NCBI RefSeq assembly: GCF_902150065.1
Contig: NC_043987.1
Span: 21,440,987-21,504,986 of the forward strand
Direction of reading: 5' to 3'
Length of the DNA stretch: 64,000 nucleotides
DNA from: Myripristis murdjan
Taxonomy: Eukaryota > Chordata > Actinopteri > Holocentriformes > Holocentridae
Program-made: the position numbers and the translations under genes
The notes under the pieces: model-generated
Databases searched by the model: none
The model's input: only the letters and a program-made list of their open reading frames with translations
Told to the model about the DNA's origin: nothing
In this document: positions 12,101-25,800 of the stretch, in pieces
How positions within the stretch are numbered: the stretch's first letter is position 1
Layout of the letters: each line of letters starts with the position of its first letter

Positions 12101-14501
12101 GCGGAGGTCTCCCGGCATCTGACCCATCACCTCTGCCCTTGGTGACTCACCGATCTCCGGAGGGTCCGGAAGGAAGAGATTCTGGGTTTGACTGTCTTAT
12201 TGATCTCCTTCAAACAGTACGACAGGGGGTCCCGGCCAAACTTGGGGGAAGGGGGTCCGTTAGCAGGCGAGGGGGCGGGGGGAGTAGAGAAAGGAGGGAG
12301 CGTGGAGGGAGAGAGCTGAGGAGGGGTGAGACCATGTACCAACACCCAAGGATGAGGTATGTAAGGGATGGGGTGACAAAGGGGAGGGTGGGGGGGCAGA
12401 TGGATGGACAGAGAGAAAAGATTGGGGAGGGAGACAAAAACAAACAAGGTGACAAGGGAAAGAAAAAGACACCGTCAACACCTTAAAGCACACCACACAG
12501 CCAGGGAGACAACACTGGAGCAAACCCAGCAAAGGAGCCCAGAGAACACGAGTGTGTTCACGCACACACACATACGAATCTGTCTCTTTCCCCCTCCCAA
12601 ATACACACACCAAAAACACAGCACCCCACCACAGCTCCCACACCAGTGCCACGGCAGCCCGACACCTGCAGTCCAACACAAGCCAGGATGAAGGGTAGAG
12701 CCTCAGGAGCAGAGATGGAGCAGGTCAGACTTTAACAATGTATGTTTCAGTGGTTACATCCCATCACCAAACTGATGCTGAGTGAAATAAAACAATCATG
12801 TACATCGTTTGCAGTTCTTACACAGTCCATGACCTTATATTTCCCTCCCAATCCAACCTATTTAGATCAATAGTGATTCAACTGGCGGTGGAGTAATGTA
12901 GGTTATTATAAATAGCCTGTTCAATTAGTGCAGTGGAATTGCACACATAGATTTTATAGGCTTGATGAAATATGCCCTGTCTGACCTCTTGGAAGGAGGT
13001 TAAATTAAAAACACGCCGTAGTGAACTACTGTGCTCTGGCAGGCTGATCTGTCAGTGTCAGCTGAGTGACTACACGGAGAGGTAGAACAGCCAAGTCTTG
13101 GATCTATTAGCTAAATTACATAGGTGGCTGACGACCTCATTGTTCTTTCAACACGCAGACAACCATGGCAGTCTGAAACAGCCCTACAGCAAGTTCCCTT
13201 GTGTAAAACTCTAGGTGGAAGTGCAGGACTATCATTATGTGCACATCTACTGAGAAGGTTCTACTTTGCTGTAGAGTTATAGGGATCTAAGTACAGGGGA
13301 GGAGTTAGGAATGGAATTGCTGAGGCACTAAAATGGGCCAGCGTAAACTGAAAGCTCATTCAAGCCGATACAGGATATGTCTCCAATATTCAGCCCCCTA
13401 TTCATACAGGCCTAATTGGGAGAGCATGACTGATGACACAGAGCAGTGCGCCACACACATATCACAGCAAAGAAGAGAGCACAGGAGAGCACAGCCAGTG
13501 AGACATGCAGACGCAGGAGAAGCTCTGAAACAAGGGAACATTGCAGAGAAAATATAAGGGATCATTTAGTGCTGGGGCTGAGGGTTGGGAAGGAGGAAGG
13601 GGGGGGTCAGTTAGCTTGTTAGAGGTCAGCCACTCATATCACTGGTTTAATATCGCTGGTTTAATTTTGAGCTAACTCAAACAGCTCAGCAAGATATCTC
13701 AGAATGCTCCTTTGAGATATGATCCACGGCAACATCTCTGATGTGGTGAAGCTCTCCTCACCCAAAAAGGAGCTCCAAGGGCAAACACAGCAAATTAGGG
13801 CTGGGCGGTATATTGCTATTACATCAACAACATGATATAAGATTAGATATCCAGGATTTTGGATATAGGAATGCAACTTATTCATACTTCTCTGAATTAT
13901 TAGACTGTTTGAGTTATTCCGTTATTTGTCTCTGCCTGCCTGGTCAGCATATATCCAAATTACTGATGACTGTTTATCAAAAATCTCAATGTGTAAATAT
14001 TTTGTTCAAGAATCTATTTGTCTCTACAATATCAACACAGTATCGATATCTAGGTATGCAGTTAAAAATATTGTGATATTTGATTTTGTCCACACTGCCC
14101 AGCCCTACTGAAAGCTAATGATAACATCTAACATGAATGTATGTAGGGATCTGAGCCAGGTTTTCTGACCTGCCAAACCTGGTGTCATCCACGATAGTTG
14201 GCACAAAGATTTTATTGTGATGTGAGACATAATGCTAGGTTCTGGGTAGCATAATGGAAGCAGTGTGTTTGTGGATGCCTGTAGAGGAAAATTCAATGTT
14301 GTTTGTGCCCTGTGCTGATGAAAGCACCAGCACAGCAGAATGCTGACTGCCAGTTGACCTATTGGGAACCACGCTACAGAAAGAGAGAGGGGAGGGTGGG
14401 TGAAGGGGGGCAAGGCTTATTCACTCACAGCCAGGGACAGAATCATGCAAATGACCTGTTCTAGAAGGGCATGTGTGTATATGTGTGTGTTTATTTGTGT
14501 A

Positions 14502-14550
<49 letters not shown>

Positions 14551-17500
14551 AGCCACAGGTCCATCATGAGCGCTCTTAATAGAGGGGATTTCCTGGGCTC
14601 TGACTGCTGCCTCCTTGGCTCAGCCGCTCGGCCTCACTACTGAATCACACTGCTCTGCAAGGAGTCAGCCATCACATCGATTTTCATTGACGAAGACTGT
14701 TGCTCAGGCAGTCATTGCACAATCTGCACAACGTATAGCAACATTTCCTCTGTCAGCATGAGGCCCTATGCTATATGAGAGTATTTTGACGACTGCTGAT
14801 TGAGAAAAAGTCATCCATACATTTATATTATCCAGATTAGACTGTTGCGACTCATTCTGTGGATAATATGCTTGCCTGACTCAGATGACTCTGTCTCGCC
14901 TGCAGCTAGGGCAAAATGTAGCTGTAAGGCTGCTAACCACAAGAAAAAGGACTGACCATATTACTCCAGTATTAGCTTCATTACATTGACTTTCCATACA
15001 GTTGTGAAGTGATTTTAAGATCTTACTTAATGCTTCTAAAGCTTTGCACAGATTGGGACCAGTTTACATGGCAGATCTGTTAGCTACTTTTGAGCAAGCA
15101 TTGCCTAAGGTCTACAGAAAAAGTGTAATTGTTCCTTCTAAATCCAGATGAAAAACAGTGGTGACTGAGCCTGTGCAATCAAAGCCTGTACTCTCTACAA
15201 AAGCTAATAAAAGCTCTGCAAATTGATATTAGCCTTGTAAGTTTTTCAAATCCCTTTTAAAAACTTGTCTAACTTGCTTTTGACGAATATTGATCTACAT
15301 TGAAACTGCTGTCAGATAGTTTGTTTATATATGTACCACACTTACTATCTTTTCTTTTTTGCTTGTTGTAGTTTATTTTTTGGATCAACTCCTATCAATT
15401 ACACGTATTGTTAATCTGTTTTCACCTTTATAGCACTTTATATCACAGTTTTCTCAACAAATAAAGTGTTGTCATTAACATTATTAACAGAAGAAGGCTA
15501 CTGGTGTTCTACTGGTGTGGAGGGCCCTACCTTACTCTTCTTGCTGAACAGCCAGAAGTTTTTGCTCCTGTTCTTTCCCAGAAGGTCCATTGGGCCTTTG
15601 GGCGTGCCCAGGCTGCTGTCAGAAGAGGCTCTGTTGATGCCTTGACTGTAATCCTCAAACTCAACATCCCCAGGACGCTCGAAGCCTGACTTGTTCTGCT
15701 CTATTACAGCCATAGAGTCCTGCATTACATAGAAACATCAAGAAGAACAATTAATATTTACTTTGACAATACTCTCATTGGACTGAAACATGCACAAATG
15801 AAAGGAATATGGTGCATGAAGCCTTAGCCCTAAAGCATGTTTTCATATCTATGCAGTGTGTTGGCTATCGAGCATATATGTAATGTTGGTGTGACTCACA
15901 TTCCTTTCATTAACATTAGTGCCGGCTTTAGTAATGCCCTCCAGGCACTTGCCAATGATGGGCATCACATGCTTCTCTGTGTCCGAGAACAAGATGTAAC
16001 CCTGTGCCAACTTCCTTACTCGCCTCTCATCCATGTCCTGCAATTTCTGGAGGATACACAACAACATTTGTTTGTGCTTCAGTTTTTACAGGACAACAAG
16101 GAAATAGCTTTCATAAAAGTTCCCCCTGAGGAGAGGGATAACGCTGTGTTGCCATAGGTCAGGGGTAGGAAACCATGTGCCACAGTGAGTCAAGAGGCTG
16201 CAGGGTTTCACTCCAACCAAAATCTCCACCAGGTGATTTCACCGATTAGTTCTTCCTCTCTGCTTGAAAGTGAGGTAAACAGTGAAATCACCCTGGTGGA
16301 GTTCTAGGTTGGAATGAAAACCTGCAACCTCTTGGCTCACTGTGGCATGTGGTTGCCTACCTCTGCCATAGATCAATCACTTACATTGAAAATGAGTGGC
16401 ATATCATTAAAATAGAACTGGTTCTGTTCCTTGTTGTACTTCTGCAGCTGTGCAGCATAGTCGTTCTTACACTCCTCTGCCACATGTGCTCTCATGTGAG
16501 CCTGCTGTTTGGCCTAGACACACAGAACAAGCACAGGTTAAACAGGTGGACCTGATTCTACAGATGATAATGTGCAACAGGCAAGTGTTTGTAATGTTGA
16601 TTTTGATTTTTTTTTGCCCCCTATGGAGTGCTACCTTTTCAACATCCGCCTTTGTGGCATTGATGTCTTGATCTGTCTTCTCTGCGTACTGTGCAGCACG
16701 CTCTGCTTCCCGCCACTCTCTCTCAAAGCGTTTTTTACTCTGGTTTGCAGAGAGACAGAGAGAGAGAGAGAGAGGGAGGGAAAGAGGGAACAAGAGAGAG
16801 AGAGGGAGAGACCTTATTCACTTTAGTTCATCCAACCATCCAACCTGTGCTATGAGCCTTTGTCTGAGTGAAATATGAAGAGGTTCCTCTATTCTGAGCA
16901 GAGCATTTTTCATTGTCTTTCCAAAAAGACTGATAGGGAAGGTTTGTGGCCCTGGGACTGCAATGATCACTAAATAGGACTTGAATTTATGATCCATGTC
17001 TAAGAGGGGACCAGTACAGCAGGATTGCAATGTGAGATTTTTAAGCACGAGGTACATGCGGTTTCTCTTTTCCTGCTTTCTTTGCCCATCTGTTTTTACT
17101 ATAGACAAATACAGCCACCTGGCCAAACATAGTGAATGAGCGGCTATTCACTGACATTGAATCATTTCTACCCATGAACAATACACCCAACCCAACGACA
17201 GGACAGGGACACTAAAACAAACCTGTTGAGCTTTAGTTATTACAACAGAAAATGTAGCAATGGTACACAAAGCATGCTGGAAGACTCTTCGGGGGGAAAA
17301 AAGGTTTTTTTTAGAACAATCTTCAAACTTTCAAAGACTTTCAAACCTGAAAGTCAGACACTGCACTTACACTGTCAAGCTGCTTATATGTGCTCTCCAA
17401 ACTCTGCTGGGCTTTTTTGGCCTCTGAAAGATACTGCAGAGAGACATAAAAATAGAGAGTAAGAAGGGCTGGGGGGTGGGGGGTGTGGGGGGTCAGATGA

Positions 17501-20500
17501 CAGAGAGACAGCAATAGCACATCGTGGCAGACACTACTTAAGTCAGGCAGTCAATGAGCGAGGGGACAGAATAAACAATGACCTCCAAAAGCCACAAAAC
17601 AAAATAGACAAGAAAACAAATACCAGTGTGTCTGTTTCGAGACATCACGTCTGCAGTGAGAGTCGGTACATGGCTGCAGTGTTCCGCATTCCAACGGGAC
17701 GGAGCCAAAGCATTCCTCACCGAGAAATGACACACCACTACTGTGACCATCCCTCCCTCCCTCCCTCAAAAGACATTATTGAGTAAGGCTTCCTTCCTGC
17801 CACAACAGTGGGCGCTCCACATCTCCACTCCTCCTCTCCATCACACTCTGTCCTCCTCCCACACTTTACACTTCAGCATCACACTTCACCCAACCTGAAC
17901 CAAGCCCGTCCCGCCATCCCTCGCCATCCAGCTCACCGTCTTCCGCTCCTGCTTGAGTTCCTGCAGGTACTTGGTGAGATCGATGCAGATGTTCATCATC
18001 ATGTTCTCCGCGATCAGCTCCCTCTGCCCCGCGTAGTCGTTCATCTCGTTCAGGATGTCCAAGAAAGACTGATAGCTGGAGAACCTACTGTGTATGAGGA
18101 GGAGAAGGGAGGAAAGGGTGCAGCAGAAAGAGACACAATGGATGGGTCCACTGATAAGAGGTTGCATACACAGGCTCAAATAGGAGCCAGTGTTGGGCCA
18201 AGCCATGATAAGAAGCTCATGACTTCCTTATTCCTGCTTCCTGCTGGGGGCATTTACATGGCTCCTGCTGCAGTCTCACACTCTGAAAATGGATGACTAA
18301 TGATGGCACCATTCTGAGCAAATTGAAATTTTGCTTTAATGTTAAGTTATGTTAATGTCAGAACCAAAGCTATCTATCTAAAAAGGAGCTTGTCAGTGAT
18401 AAATCAGCCAAGCCCTAATAGTATCCAATGTTTCTGGATAGATGGCGACAAATACAATTTGTGCCACCAAGCTGAATTTTGGCAGACTCGGCTCAATGGC
18501 TAAATTTATTTCCTTGAAGCAAAATGCAGTTATCAGAGGCTTAAAATAAATTTCAGACTTCTCAATTTCGCAACTTTCAGAACAAAGTTTGCACTCTAAC
18601 CCACAGTGGCTCACCTGCACTCAGGTTCATCTTTGCTGCCTCGTTTTAGGTTGTATTTCTTTGACAAGTTCCTGTGGATATTGAAAGACGGTCAGATGGA
18701 TGGGTAGACAGATAGATACTTTATTAATTCTCAGGAGCAGAGGAGAGGCAAGAGGGATAACAGATGAAAAGACATCACAAAATCATTCTTAGGCAACCAC
18801 TGGCTTTTTTATATGATGGGATTCAAAACAAACAACAGTCCAGCATGGCCAAATTAAAATAGCTCCTTTTCTCCCGTTCTTCCCTCTTTCACTCTCCCTC
18901 TGACCACATCCTGTCTATCATGTGCCAGTCTGCTCCCACTTCCTCCCCTCTCCAGCAAAGCTCAGCACTAAACAGATGTGGGCCTGTGGACTGGGAGACA
19001 ACTGGGAGTTCGAGTGAGCTTGGTGGACAGAGAGAGAGACAGAGAGAGAGCACTGCAGCTAGAGAATGAGGCCAGTGTTTTAGGGACACATTCAATTCTG
19101 TCCCAAAGAAGTCATAAGACCCCAGACATACATTTCATCAACAGCCTTTTAAAATATGCCCATGCAAACACACACAGAAACAAGCTGCTTTGAGCGACTC
19201 ACACACAATCGCACTCTCACACACATAAAAGCATTTGATGCAGCTTATACAGGAGAACCATGACAGGAATGAGACCTACCTCAGTTGCTTGGCATAGTTT
19301 TGTTCTATCTCTGTCCTCTCCTTCACAAATTTCACATACTTCTCCACCAGCTCCAGGCCAGACTGAGTGTGCTTCTCAATGATGTCATACTGGTCCTGGG
19401 GGAAGGAGCATACAAGAGACGAACAAGGAAAAGACATATGTTAACTACTAGATAATATCTGGGATGTTCCTCTGGTTTAGTCTGAGGTCATCTAAGATTC
19501 TTGAATGTAGGGTAATAAACTGAACATACTGATGTTTTATTTCCTCCTGTGTGTTGCACTTTGCATTCCATGAATGGAATAACATGTGCTCAGTGTGCGC
19601 AACCCCCTTGACTGTAGCCACTCTCTCTCAGCTACGGCTTAGCATTAACGCGTGAGGCACCCAGTTGCTCGAAAGACAGGACAGTCAGAGGACACAGGGT
19701 CACAGCGAAGGTCGCAACTATCAGTCAGGAAACAGGAGGTGCTCCTCTCATACATATCCTGCAGAACTGTGTCAACTGTACTGCTTCAGTGCTGTGACCT
19801 CACAGAACAATAGGATATATGAATTAGATCAGGTTTTCATTACAGACGCCTTAACAAATAGATCCTGTAGTTATTTCAGGTCTATGTTAAAATTCAGAGA
19901 CCTGTGGCCAAATGCAATCAGTGATTTTTCTGAAATTCACACACTGTTTTGCTCAGAAGGTGGTGTATTGTGCTGTCTCTTTCTCTCTTGTTCCTTATTT
20001 GGCCAAGTACTTAATAGCACCTTCAAGCTCAGACAAGCCTGTTAGAGGGAGAGAGATGATATCTAAGCTGATCCTCCCTCACTCCCCACTCGGAGCACTT
20101 CCTCCACGCTCTCTTTGGTGTTGACTTTTACAGTATTGAGAAGGGGGCATCTCTGAGAGGGGATTCCTGACAAGTTGGGCCTTGCTGTTCTTTTTAATCT
20201 TTCCTGCCCTTTAGGTAAAACAAAAGAGACAAACCCCAAATGAATGACACAGAGTCTAACCTAATTACAGACCACATTTAAAGGTTAAGACAGAAGCCTT
20301 TAATTTATCTAAGGCCAAACCAATAGGCAATGTTGCAATTTGAAGACAGTGTCATTAATTCAGGAGCAGTGCTAATGATAGTCAATAACTATCTCCCACC
20401 AAAGATTTTCCAATTGTCTTTGGTCGTTGTGTGAAAGATAGATTTTCTCCTCAAATGAAGAATGGGTGTCCCCCAAATCTGACTTGCAAATAGAAATGGT

Positions 20501-22842
20501 GGCAAAGGACTACACTCAAATAAGCCAGCAATCAAGACCTCCCTTAGCATAATGTGATCTATCATTTTGTCTAAATGGATCCCACTTAGAACTAGAAATG
20601 TACAACTAACTGGCTGGTATCTAATTTGAATGCAAACACTAGCAGTTCATGTCAGGTACAACAACAACAATCAAGGACAACTACGGCTGGCCATTAATGC
20701 CTGGCTAACACTGGCCTAAAATTCAGAGTCTAGGATTAGATTCATTATTGGAGAAACCACTAATGGGCTTCCACTTCCCTGGAACCTCACCCTGTGGTTA
20801 GCAAAGGCTTCTGTTTACTGCAACACCAACACCTCGGTATGCAAAGTTAGTTTTTCTCAATACACCTCAATAAACAGTGTAGCATAACAGGGCGCTGAAA
20901 GCAGCAGCAACTGAGAGTAAGTGAGCAGAAATTAATTATTCACCCACTGAGAGACAGAGAGCTCTAAATTGGCTGGGTGCATTAAGGTAAACAAGTCAGG
21001 AAAGAACTTCTAAATGTGTGAGGACAAGTTAGGACAGCTAAGAGAGACTAGGGACTGAGAAGTACGAGAGGAAATGAACAGAAACTTAACAGCGCCACAG
21101 AGATAGTCAACTGTTAATAGTCAAATGTTAATTTTATACAACCTACTGCACCAAATCAAGATGTGATAGACAAGGCATATGACAGGAAGAAGCTTCAGCT
21201 AAAGTTGAACAGCCCTCTGTTCCCTGTGGAAGCTCAGTGCCATGGATTTATAGCTACATCCACTACCAGTTTACTCGAGGAGGAAGGGATTCAAAGTCAC
21301 AGCTTTCATGTGCAGCTAAAGTGGCTGAGAAAAAGGCCCACCATTTGCTTTCCAAAGTATAGAAATCAATCTCATGACAAAGACTGAAGTTTATTTATTA
21401 TGTTGTGGAATAAAGCTGTGGTTAAAAGAATGTTTCCAAGTACACGCATCAGCTCGTGATGTGATTGTTTTGCATAGTTTCGTTTTTCAGTGTTTGCACA
21501 TAGGATTCAGTTTCCAAATTGAGAAGCGGTGTGTTTCAAGTAAGAAAGGTCAGTTCTCCTTTTTCCAGATTATTGCTGAGATTGATGGCCAGGTGAGCAA
21601 TTGCTGGGTGAACTGTTGTGATCTAAGCGTAGGCCCATGTGTCTGAGGGGTGTAGGCCTGGTGTAGCTAAACCTGGTTCTTATCCATGTCGATTACAGCT
21701 GTCACCATACAGTTGAGTATTAAACTACTTTTCACAATACTGTATCGATTCTGTACCCCTTGTGTTGATAGTGTTAATGCACTTAAATTGTATTAAATTG
21801 TTTTTGAGTCAGTGTGTCACTTCATTTATCATCTTTGTTATGTATTTTATTAGGCTACCCAGGTGTTAATTCAGTAAGTTGTATTTTAAGCTCTATTTAT
21901 ACATTTTCTGGCCAATACACGCCCATCCCTCTAGATCTCAACCCAGGTCCTCACCCGTGGAGTAATTGAAGTAATCTATGATGTTTTTTGTATATATATT
22001 TCCATTCTACAATTCCCTATCACTAATTGACAATTAGTGATTGTGATTGTGATTCAGTGTGTAACCAATTCATGAAAGCTTTTACATCTGCTGCACTGAA
22101 CTCCTGGTGCTGGAAACGGTTCCCAACGTTGTGCAAAAAAACAAACAAATAAATAAATAAATATAGAGATTAAAAAAAAACAAAAAAACAAAGAAATAAA
22201 ATGTTTCACCTTGTGTTCACGTGTGCTTTGATTTCCCACTAGGGAGGAAAATAACATTTTATTTTTTGTGGATTGCTTTCCTGCTGCTGGCTTTTCAAAC
22301 TGTTTAAAACGGACCTATCTTGTTGCCTCATACTGAACAGAGATAAAGTTTGTGGTCTTACTATCTAAAAACAAAAGCACCCATTAATTCTGCAAAGACG
22401 TTGTCAGGTTATAAATTAGTATCCTTGCTATAAAACATATATAGCTTATATTATTCCCCTACAATAATTTCACCATAGTAACACTGGAAAAAAAGTAGCA
22501 CTGTTTCTAGGGATGAAACGATAAGATCAGCACATCAGATACTGGCAAAAAATCCAATATCTTGCATCCCTAAAAAAAAAAATAAATATACCATGTTTCA
22601 CATAACCTAAGTTTAAGTAGTTTTCTAATTTTGCTCAGTGAATGTGTAGGCCTACATTTTGAAAAGCATTGTATTTATTGTCTGCATCTGCCAGTGCCAC
22701 GATAAGAGTAGGCACAATAATATGTTAAGTCCACTGCAGGAAAGACTTGATATTCTCTGCAATTAGGTGGAAAAAATATGTGCATCAGTATCAACATTTA
22801 TCTTAGAGTCAGAAAATATATATATATATATATTTTGATTAT

Positions 22843-22879
<37 letters not shown>

Positions 22880-25800
22880 AATATTTCGCATTGCTAATTA
22901 CTTTAGCTTTGGATCAAGTAATAAACTTAACATTTTCCTATATTTAAAGATGAATATCCAAGTTAGACCAAAAAGGTCAACCTGCTTATTACTCCCTTAC
23001 ATGTTATTGAAGCAGCTTTCCGGATTTGACAAGAGTCTGATTAGAACTGTTTCAAACACAGAAGGCTGACAAACAACTACAATTTTTCATAGCTAATGGC
23101 TATACTCAAAATCATCTTTACAGACCCCCGTCAACTGGAACTGTGCAGATGCAAGACTGTGGGCTCTTTCCAGCAGTATGGCATCCTTCTTGAAGCATGA
23201 TAACAGCTGATTATGAAAACCGAGCATGCCAAGTCAATACTTGTGACAGTATGGAGACCGTTACTCCCACTTCTCCTGACAGTAAGCACAGAGAAGCTTC
23301 CTTATAGTTTAAAATGGGCTCTGTGCTTGATGCTGTGCGTGTGATCAATTAAGATTTTTTTATCCCCAGCTGTTTCAACCATCTGTGTACTGCAGACTGC
23401 AGCACTGACGACGTGACGACTCGTTCTTGCAGTGAAATCTTGAGGCTTCCTGTTCGTTCTTGATGGTCAAGTCACCATCTAATGTATCCTTGGCTGGCGA
23501 TTAAACTTCCGGGATCTTAATCAAATCTCCGTCCTTGCATTCTTTTGTTCTGGAATCATTCCTCAGCAGTTAGATGCTATTTTAAATGTGTGATGGAGGA
23601 CACAAAAACACACAAGAATGTATAATGACAGAGAGCCAGTTGCATCAGAAGAGGCAGAAACAAAAATGATGGACAACGCTGCAAAAGAGGCACAGAGAAA
23701 GAAGATCACAATAATGATTGAAAGAAACATTGTGCTTTTCATTAAGTGGTGCTCATTTTTGGTTGAAAGAAAACAGTTTGTACTCTTTGCTAACTCATTA
23801 CTGTTTGGGTGGGAGGCAAGACAGTCTCCAGTCCACCAGCCCTGCTTTCACATTTGGATTTAGGCCTATCTCTGGAATATCTTTAAAGTACCATATCCAT
23901 CATAACTTATCATGCTAAATGGCATTCAGCCCAATCAATTAGCATTAAGAAAAAAAGCTTTATTAAGAGTTATTCTTTAGGGCACAGATATCTAGCCGAA
24001 GTGGCATAATAAAAGACTGATAATTTCATACCGCCAGACTGCCATGCATAAACCTAGAATCAATCTTACATTTCCACCAGACTTCATCAACCGGCACCTC
24101 CAGTAATGCCAGAGAAGAATTGGCATGAGCTGCATGCCAAATAACTTCTAAAGTAGTCACCGTGTAAAGTCACTAACCTATAAGGTCTGGGTGGATGTCT
24201 GTGCCCTGAGTCACCCTGTCTTCAAGAAACTTAGACGCCTGGCCCAGCCAGACCTGAAACACTGCAAGTCTGAGGTTGTGAGTGATGAAGTAGATTGGTC
24301 CAGTAGCACTTACTATCAGAGCTAATGCCTAGCCACTGATCTTGCACGCTGAAAACTTGTGGCTTAAAATAGCCATTGGATTAACGGCAAGAAGAGCAGG
24401 GGACAGATGCCATAGAGCAGGCTTGGCCACAAGGGTAGCCTGCACGGCCAAACATTACCAAAACTAATCTCACTAGCGAGGCCTTGTCTAGCCAAGAACT
24501 TCTAGAGACATGAGAGGCTAATATAATATAGCCAACAAAAAACTCATGCTGTGCAAAAACTTGGTCAAGACACTTACAATGAAATCATTCTGGTGTCACA
24601 GCGAGTGAAAACAGAGCACTGGCTTAAAGTATGGATGCCTCTCTGACTCCATCAAATTAGGGCAAAACTAATTAGGCTGTTGCACCAGCATGGAGGATAG
24701 AAAGGGGACAGGGGAAGAGGTATGGGAGGGGTGAGGTGGGGGCTTCGTAATGAGGTCAGAACCTCCCATCCTCTTTGCCATGCTCCATTTACATATTCTG
24801 GTTCCTGTTGTGTGTGTATGTGTGTTGCCATGGTACATTATACTGCCATATGAACTGTACAGGCCAGCAAGGTAATAACTTATATTGTTTGATCTTTACA
24901 CATGATATGTTTACATTCAGCATTATGTCACTAACCCTGCACAGTTCACTCTCAGCTCAGCCACAAGTTGTTGTACGGCCAAATGTGATACTCATGAGAC
25001 GTTGTTTTGTGCTCAAGTAGGAAATAGCTCTCATCATGGACATTAACAGAGCTGATACAATTGATTCTTATCTTACTGGAAAAGGGCATAAACAGCGAGT
25101 TTAAGAGATACCCTGTGCTCTGGTTAGCCTGTTTTTTTTTGTTTTTGTTTTTTTTCTTCTTTTTTGCAGAGGTAGACTCTAATCATTCAGCATCAATGCA
25201 ACTGGAATTCAATGCACTGTTTGCAGAACAGGGAATTGTGTTACTAAGGCAGACAGGTGAGGCACATTCAAAACATGAATCTGTCATCAAGGGAAGACAC
25301 GCTATCAGGATGCATCTCTATGGAAGCAGGGAGGGGAGCAGTAAGCAAAACTGGAAAAAATAACTATTAATGAGTAGCTGCATGAAAATAACCGACATGC
25401 AGGGATATAGTGAAAGGAAAATTCAGTTTAATTTGTTTACTTATTTGCAAAATGGAGTATACCCACCTTGAGACTTACTGACATAAATCCCAGGTCAATT
25501 CTTAGTACTCGCCATAGTAAATACTGTCAAACTGATGTCATTAAACTATTTTAGGGCCAGTTTTTTTTTTTTCAAGGGAAATAAGAAAGATGAATCTTTT
25601 TTTTTGTTGTAAAGGCATTTTTTCTTGTTTACAATCACGGCTGTTTGCCTTACCATGGAGGCCATAGTTACACGTCTACCTATAGAAGTGGGCTATTTAC
25701 TTCACTGCCGCTGGAGAGAAGGGAATTAGGGCAACAAGCACAGGCACACATCTTTTAAAGACAAGATGCAATTTCGTGGATCCAAGCTGGTTGATTCACC

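Noticed and set aside
12097-12486. Plus-strand 129-codon frame opposite the proline-rich trip10 exon
   Set aside because: Antisense shadow of a C-rich coding exon and flanking C-rich intron; no domain, and the other strand has a conserved, phase-consistent exon.
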